DNA of 9,841 nucleotides from Ramlibacter sp. (GTDB lineage Bacteria > Pseudomonadota > Gammaproteobacteria > Burkholderiales > Burkholderiaceae_C). Of this stretch, positions 7,159 to 9,841 are shown one piece after another. The stretch covers positions 1 through 9,841 of the forward strand of contig JAMPXR010000058.1 in assembly GCA_023701085.1 (NCBI GenBank), written 5' to 3'. Position 1 is the first letter of the stretch, and the number at the start of each line of letters is the position of its first letter. The position numbers were made by a program, and so were the translations under genes. The notes under the pieces are model-generated. The model worked only from the letters and a program-made list of their open reading frames with translations. It was not told the DNA's origin and made no database searches.

Positions 7159-7419
7159 TTCAAGGATTACGACGCCGTCATGTACCGGCGCTTCCCGCTG
7201 TAATACGACCCGCTGTACTGGGGCGCGGCTTTCCCCCTGGGCATGTATGCGGCCCACGAGATGGTCGCTGCCCTGGATCTTGACTTTCTTGCGTTCATGC
7301 CGCCGTTCTTTCTCTACCTCGGCCTGGTCGCTTGGGCCACCGCCAGCACCGGATTTATCGTGGACCTGCTGCGCCGCTTGAGCGCATTACCGTCTCTGCA
7401 TCGGACTGACGTCAAATGA
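7159..7419 (+). pseudogene. 3' remnant of a TDT/TehA-family transporter (tellurite-resistance/C4-dicarboxylate type)
   Basis: The frame reads ...YDAVMYRRFPL, then TAA at 7201-7203, then YDPLYWGAAFPLGMYAAHEM followed by LDLDFLAFMPPFFLYLGLVAWATASTGFIVDLLRRL to TGA 7417-7419 (71 residues after the stop). The YDPLYWGA-FPLGMY block followed by a final hydrophobic helix is characteristic of the last two membrane segments of TDT-family transporters, normally about 320-400 residues with ten helices. Here the upstream eight or so helices are missing and the conserved block is interrupted by the TAA, which could have arisen from CAA by one C-to-T change. GC is reduced (32/60 at 7261-7320). No usable start or ribosome binding site is seen after the stop, so the piece is read as a truncated, dead gene. 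Its end abuts the stop codon of the DedA-rhodanese gene. Confidence 0.65.
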
Positions 7420-8382
7420 TCATCGGGGTTGCTGAGTGTTCGCGGCCGATTCGGTCGGCAGGCCGGCATCGACCCAGCCGGAGAACCCGCCTGCCAGGAC
7501 GCGCACCGGCAGTCCGCGTTGCCGCAACTTGAGGGCGGCGTGTGCGGCCGTGGCGTCGTCCGGGCAGTCGCAGTAGGTCACGAGCTCCGCCCCGGAGGCC
7601 AGTGCCGACAGCGCCTCGAAGGCGTCGCTTCCCGGTGGCGCCTGCACGGCGCCTGGAATGCGTGCGTCCGGGGTGGCCGGCAGGCCCCGCACGTCGACCA
7701 CCACCACCGGGTCGCCGCGCTCGATCATCGCCGACAGCAGGTCACGATGGATCCTGGGCGCCTTGCCCGCTGCACGGGCGATCAGCATGCGCCGCAGGAT
7801 CAGCCAGCCGACGTAGAGGGCCAATGCCCCCACCAGGAAAGGCAGCGCGGCGCGGCCCATCTCCTGCAGCCAGCCAATGAGTTGCGCGACCTGCCGGTGG
7901 AACAGCAGCCCCAGGGCCATGCCGCCGCCTGTCCAGAGCACCGTGCCCGAGAGGTTGAGCATGGCAAAGCTGGACGGACGCATCCCCAGCGCTCCCGCCA
8001 GCGGGGGCGCGAGGCCCGCCACGCCGGGGATGAATTTCGCGAGCAGCACCGTGAGCGCACCGCGCCGCTCGAAGCTGACTTCGCTCCTGCGGATGCAGGT
8101 CCCGGGCGAAATGGAGATGCGGCACACAAGCCCCAGCATCCTGCGGCCGTAGCGGCGGCCCGCGAAGAACCAGGCGGTGTCGGCCAACATCGACGCCAGT
8201 GTGGCGGCGGCCAGGGCCATCAGGGCGAACCTCCCGTCGCGCGCGCCCTGGGCGCCGACCAGCAGCAAAAAGGGCAGCCCGGGCACCGGAATGCCCATGC
8301 GCTTGAGGAACAGGGCGACGGACACGGCGAGGATGCCGTGTGCCTGGAGGACGGCCCCAAGGTCGTCGACGGTCGTGATCAT
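7420..8382 (-). CDS. DedA-family membrane protein fused to a C-terminal rhodanese domain
   Basis: A 320-residue protein. Residues 1-200 are a DedA/SNARE-associated membrane domain: hydrophobic segments at about 17-25, 35-45, 54-74, 140-162 and 178-197, the ADTAWFFAGRRYGRRML block (67-83), and the LAKFIPGVAGLAPPLAGALGM signature (114-134), which carries the re-entrant FIPG motif. DedA proteins act in inner-membrane lipid flipping, including undecaprenyl phosphate or phosphatidylethanolamine, and in membrane homeostasis. Residues about 211-310 are a cytoplasmic rhodanese domain: VVVVDVRG (226-233), RIPGAVQAP (241-249), the catalytic loop at TYCDCPDDATAA with Cys271 in the active position, and VRVLAGGFSGWVDAGLP (293-309). 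The acidic loop CDCPDD differs from the basic CRxGxR loop of thiosulfate sulfurtransferases. Start ATG 8382 lacks a clear ribosome binding site. DedA-rhodanese fusions are known in Proteobacteria; the role of the rhodanese part is not known. Confidence 0.88.
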   Translation of the reverse strand: MITTVDDLGAVLQAHGILAVSVALFLKRMGIPVPGLPFLLLVGAQGARDGRFALMALAAATLASMLADTAWFFAGRRYGRRMLGLVCRISISPGTCIRRSEVSFERRGALTVLLAKFIPGVAGLAPPLAGALGMRPSSFAMLNLSGTVLWTGGGMALGLLFHRQVAQLIGWLQEMGRAALPFLVGALALYVGWLILRRMLIARAAGKAPRIHRDLLSAMIERGDPVVVVDVRGLPATPDARIPGAVQAPPGSDAFEALSALASGAELVTYCDCPDDATAAHAALKLRQRGLPVRVLAGGFSGWVDAGLPTESAANTQQPR

Positions 8383-8477
8383 GGATAGGAGAACAGGCGG
8401 CCGATCCCGTGCCGCTCAACGCGGCGAAGACTGCCGCATGAGCGGCTACGGCGCGCTCACCTTTGTCCACGCCATCC

Positions 8478-8516
8478 TACAACGACGGTGGGTTGCCGCA
8501 GGGGCACCACGGAGGA
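8478..8516 (+). promoter_or_regulatory. Candidate -10 element and ribosome binding site for the small membrane ORF
   Basis: TACAAC (8478-8483) is a -10-like hexamer in an otherwise GC-rich gap; a transcript would begin near 8490. GGAGGA at 8511-8516 is a strong anti-16S match located 12 nt before GTG 8529, somewhat longer than ideal. The hexamer read on the other strand also gives TAGGAT (8479-8474), which could serve the DedA-rhodanese gene. Both are tentative. Confidence 0.3.
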
Positions 8517-8528
8517 CCGACCGAAATC

Positions 8529-8846
8529 GTGCATGCGGCGAGTATCCTGGCGAGCGTCGCCCTGCTTCTTGCCGCCTGGGGCGTGTTCGTCTACCTCAAG
8601 CGCTTTTCCGAGGAACTGGCGCCTGAGAAGTGGGCCGAGGCCAAGCGCAAAGACAAGAAGCTGAAACAGGCCCTCGCCGCCCGTCACTCCACCCGCTCGA
8701 CCCCCGTCGGCTTGAACCCCAGGTCGGCGACCTTGCCTTTCTTGCCTCGATGCACTTTCGCGTTGTTCAGCGAGCGGATCTCCAGCGTCTCCTCGCGCTC
8801 CTTGCCGCCCCGCCCGACACCGGAAATCCTCACGCTGCGGGTGTAG
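8529..8846 (+). CDS. Putative small single-pass membrane protein overlapping the parC 3' end
   Basis: From GTG 8529 the frame gives 105 residues. The first ~24 form a hydrophobic helix (ASILASVALLLAAWGVFVYL), followed by a strongly charged amphipathic tail FSEELAPEKWAEAKRKDKK (26-44) and LKQALAAR (45-52). High GC at third codon positions and the strong GGAGGA upstream support real coding for these ~52 residues. From about 8684 the frame is antisense to the parC 3' end and the translation becomes Ser/Arg/Pro-rich, typical of a shadow, so the true protein may end early through a lost stop or the overlap may be genuine (163 bp). TTG 8463 would add 22 residues but lacks a ribosome binding site. 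I recognise no family. Orientation: N-terminal helix in the inner membrane, basic tail probably cytoplasmic. Confidence 0.45.
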   Translation: MHAASILASVALLLAAWGVFVYLKRFSEELAPEKWAEAKRKDKKLKQALAARHSTRSTPVGLNPRSATLPFLPRCTFALFSERISSVSSRSLPPRPTPEILTLRV

Positions 8847-9841
8847 GCCGCCGCGCCCGCGAGCGTGTCCTTGGCGTCCAGGTCGATCAGCATCAGGCCG
8901 CGCCCGCCATTGGCCATGGGCTTGAGCTCGCCGATTTCGAAGGTCAGGATGCGACCGCCGCTGGAGGCGCAGGCGACATGCGTGGCGGGCGCCTGCGGCG
9001 GTACGTTCGCCGGCGAGGGACGGCACACGGATTCGCCGCTGCCGCAGCTGATGAACGCCTTGCCGCCGCGCACGCGCGACATCATGTTCTCCACGGTCGC
9101 CAGGAAGCCGTAGCCGCCCGAGCTGCTGAGCAACAGCCAGCTGGCGGCCGCGCCGGCGAAGTAATGCTGCAGGTGCGTGCCCGGCTCCAGGTCGATCAGC
9201 GTGGTCACGGGTTGGCCGTCGCCGCGCGCGCCGGGCAGCAGGGACACGGGCACGGTGTAGACGCGCCCGTTGCTGCCGAACGCGAGCAAGGTGTCGACGG
9301 TGCGGCATTCGAAGACGCCGTACAGGCCGTCGCCGGCCTTGAAAGCGAAGCTGGCGGCTTCGTGGCCGTGGCCCTGGCGCGCCCGCACCCAGCCTTTTTG
9401 CGAGACGACCACTGTCACCGGCTCGTCGAGCACCCTGATCTCGGCGACCGCCCTTCGTTCGGCCTGGATCAGGCTGCGCCGCGGGTCGGCGAACAGTTTC
9501 GCGTCCTGTTCGATCTCCTTGACCATCAGCCGCCGCAAGGCGGCCGGGCTGCCCAGGATCTCGTCGAGCTTTTTCTGGTCCTCGCGCAGGTCCTTGAGCT
9601 CCTGCTCGATCCGGATCGCCTCCAGCCGCGCCAACTGGCGCAGCCGGATTTCCAGGATGTCCTCGGCCTGGCGATCGCTCAGCGCGAAGCGCGCGATGAG
9701 GGCCGCCTTGGGTTCGTCGCTGCCGCGGATGATCGCGATGACTTCATCGATGTTGAGCAGCACCAGCTGCCGGCCTTCGAGGATGTGGATCCGGTCCAGC
9801 ACCTTGCGCAGGCGATGCCGCGAGCGCCGCTCTATCGTCGC
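8684..9841 (-). CDS. parC: DNA topoisomerase IV subunit A, C-terminal part (5' end outside window)
   Basis: The frame is open from the right edge to TGA 8686-8684, giving 385 residues of a minus-strand gene. ParC with ParE forms topoisomerase IV, which decatenates replicated chromosomes. The visible part begins in the long coiled-coil of the breakage-reunion domain (RHRLRKVLDRIHILEG, residues 5-24 region), continues with LNIDEVIAIIRGSDEPKAALIARFALSDRQAEDILEIRLRQLARLEAIRIEQELKDL, the conserved GyrA/ParC DNA-gate helices, and then the C-terminal beta-pinwheel DNA-wrapping domain (from about residue 125; blades such as VTVVVSQKGWVRA, TLLAFGSNGRVYTVPV, ILTFEIGELKPMANGGRGLML). No canonical GyrA box (QRRGGKG) is seen, favouring ParC over GyrA. 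The catalytic tyrosine region lies outside the window. The GTG at 9802 is an internal valine, not a start. A parE gene is not in view. The protein ends in the basic tail KVHRGKKGKVADLGFKPTGVERVE. Confidence 0.92.
   Translation of the reverse strand, partial: ATIERRSRHRLRKVLDRIHILEGRQLVLLNIDEVIAIIRGSDEPKAALIARFALSDRQAEDILEIRLRQLARLEAIRIEQELKDLREDQKKLDEILGSPAALRRLMVKEIEQDAKLFADPRRSLIQAERRAVAEIRVLDEPVTVVVSQKGWVRARQGHGHEAASFAFKAGDGLYGVFECRTVDTLLAFGSNGRVYTVPVSLLPGARGDGQPVTTLIDLEPGTHLQHYFAGAAASWLLLSSSGGYGFLATVENMMSRVRGGKAFISCGSGESVCRPSPANVPPQAPATHVACASSGGRILTFEIGELKPMANGGRGLMLIDLDAKDTLAGAAAYTRSVRISGVGRGGKEREETLEIRSLNNAKVHRGKKGKVADLGFKPTGVERVE

Noticed and set aside
7429..8388. 319-codon plus-strand frame antisense to the DedA-rhodanese gene
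   Set aside because: Low-complexity Arg/Gln/His-rich translation, no family features, while the minus strand encodes recognisable DedA and rhodanese motifs.
8463..8528. TTG 8463 as the start of the small membrane ORF
   Set aside because: No ribosome binding site, and the candidate -10 element (8478-8483) would lie downstream of it; GTG 8529 has GGAGGA upstream.

Overview
The window is GC-rich DNA with dense bacterial genes. Gene content and protein style (TamB, a long ProQ/FinO-domain protein with a Pro/Arg-rich N-terminus, topoisomerase IV ParC, a DedA-rhodanese fusion) suggest a betaproteobacterium, most likely Alcaligenaceae (Bordetella/Achromobacter type). The taxon is inferred from sequence style, not from a search.

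Layout. Positions 1-2142 (+) carry the C-terminal 713 residues of a TamB-like outer-membrane biogenesis protein whose start lies upstream. A ProQ/FinO-domain RNA chaperone follows (2197-2946, +), then a 424-residue polytopic permease of the ion-transporter superfamily, NhaD/ArsB-like (3051-4325, +), and a small RidA/YjgF-family protein (4436-4888, +). Convergent to these is a class I acyl-CoA synthetase/ligase (6464-4902, -). Next come about 0.95 kb of visibly lower-GC, partly decayed sequence (about 6482-7419). It holds an unrecognised 182-codon ORF, about 100 bp of uncertain sequence, and the 3' end of a TDT/TehA-type transporter interrupted by an in-frame TAA. The TDT remnant abuts, stop codon to stop codon, a DedA-rhodanese fusion on the other strand (8382-7420, -). 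A short intergenic region then leads to a putative small single-pass membrane protein (8529-8846, +), whose 3' half is antisense to the end of parC. The ParC gene (topoisomerase IV subunit A) runs from 8684 off the right edge on the minus strand.

Most genes are housekeeping or general metabolic genes with separate promoters; no clear multi-gene functional operon is visible. I see no tRNA, rRNA, CRISPR array, complete insertion sequence or phage module. The parts most worth a second look are the decayed accessory patch at 6482-7419, the unknown ORF inside it, the small membrane ORF overlapping parC, the possible leaderless start of the acyl-CoA ligase, and the HTH-like helical extension of the ProQ protein. 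I did not find convincing evidence for a new multi-gene system.
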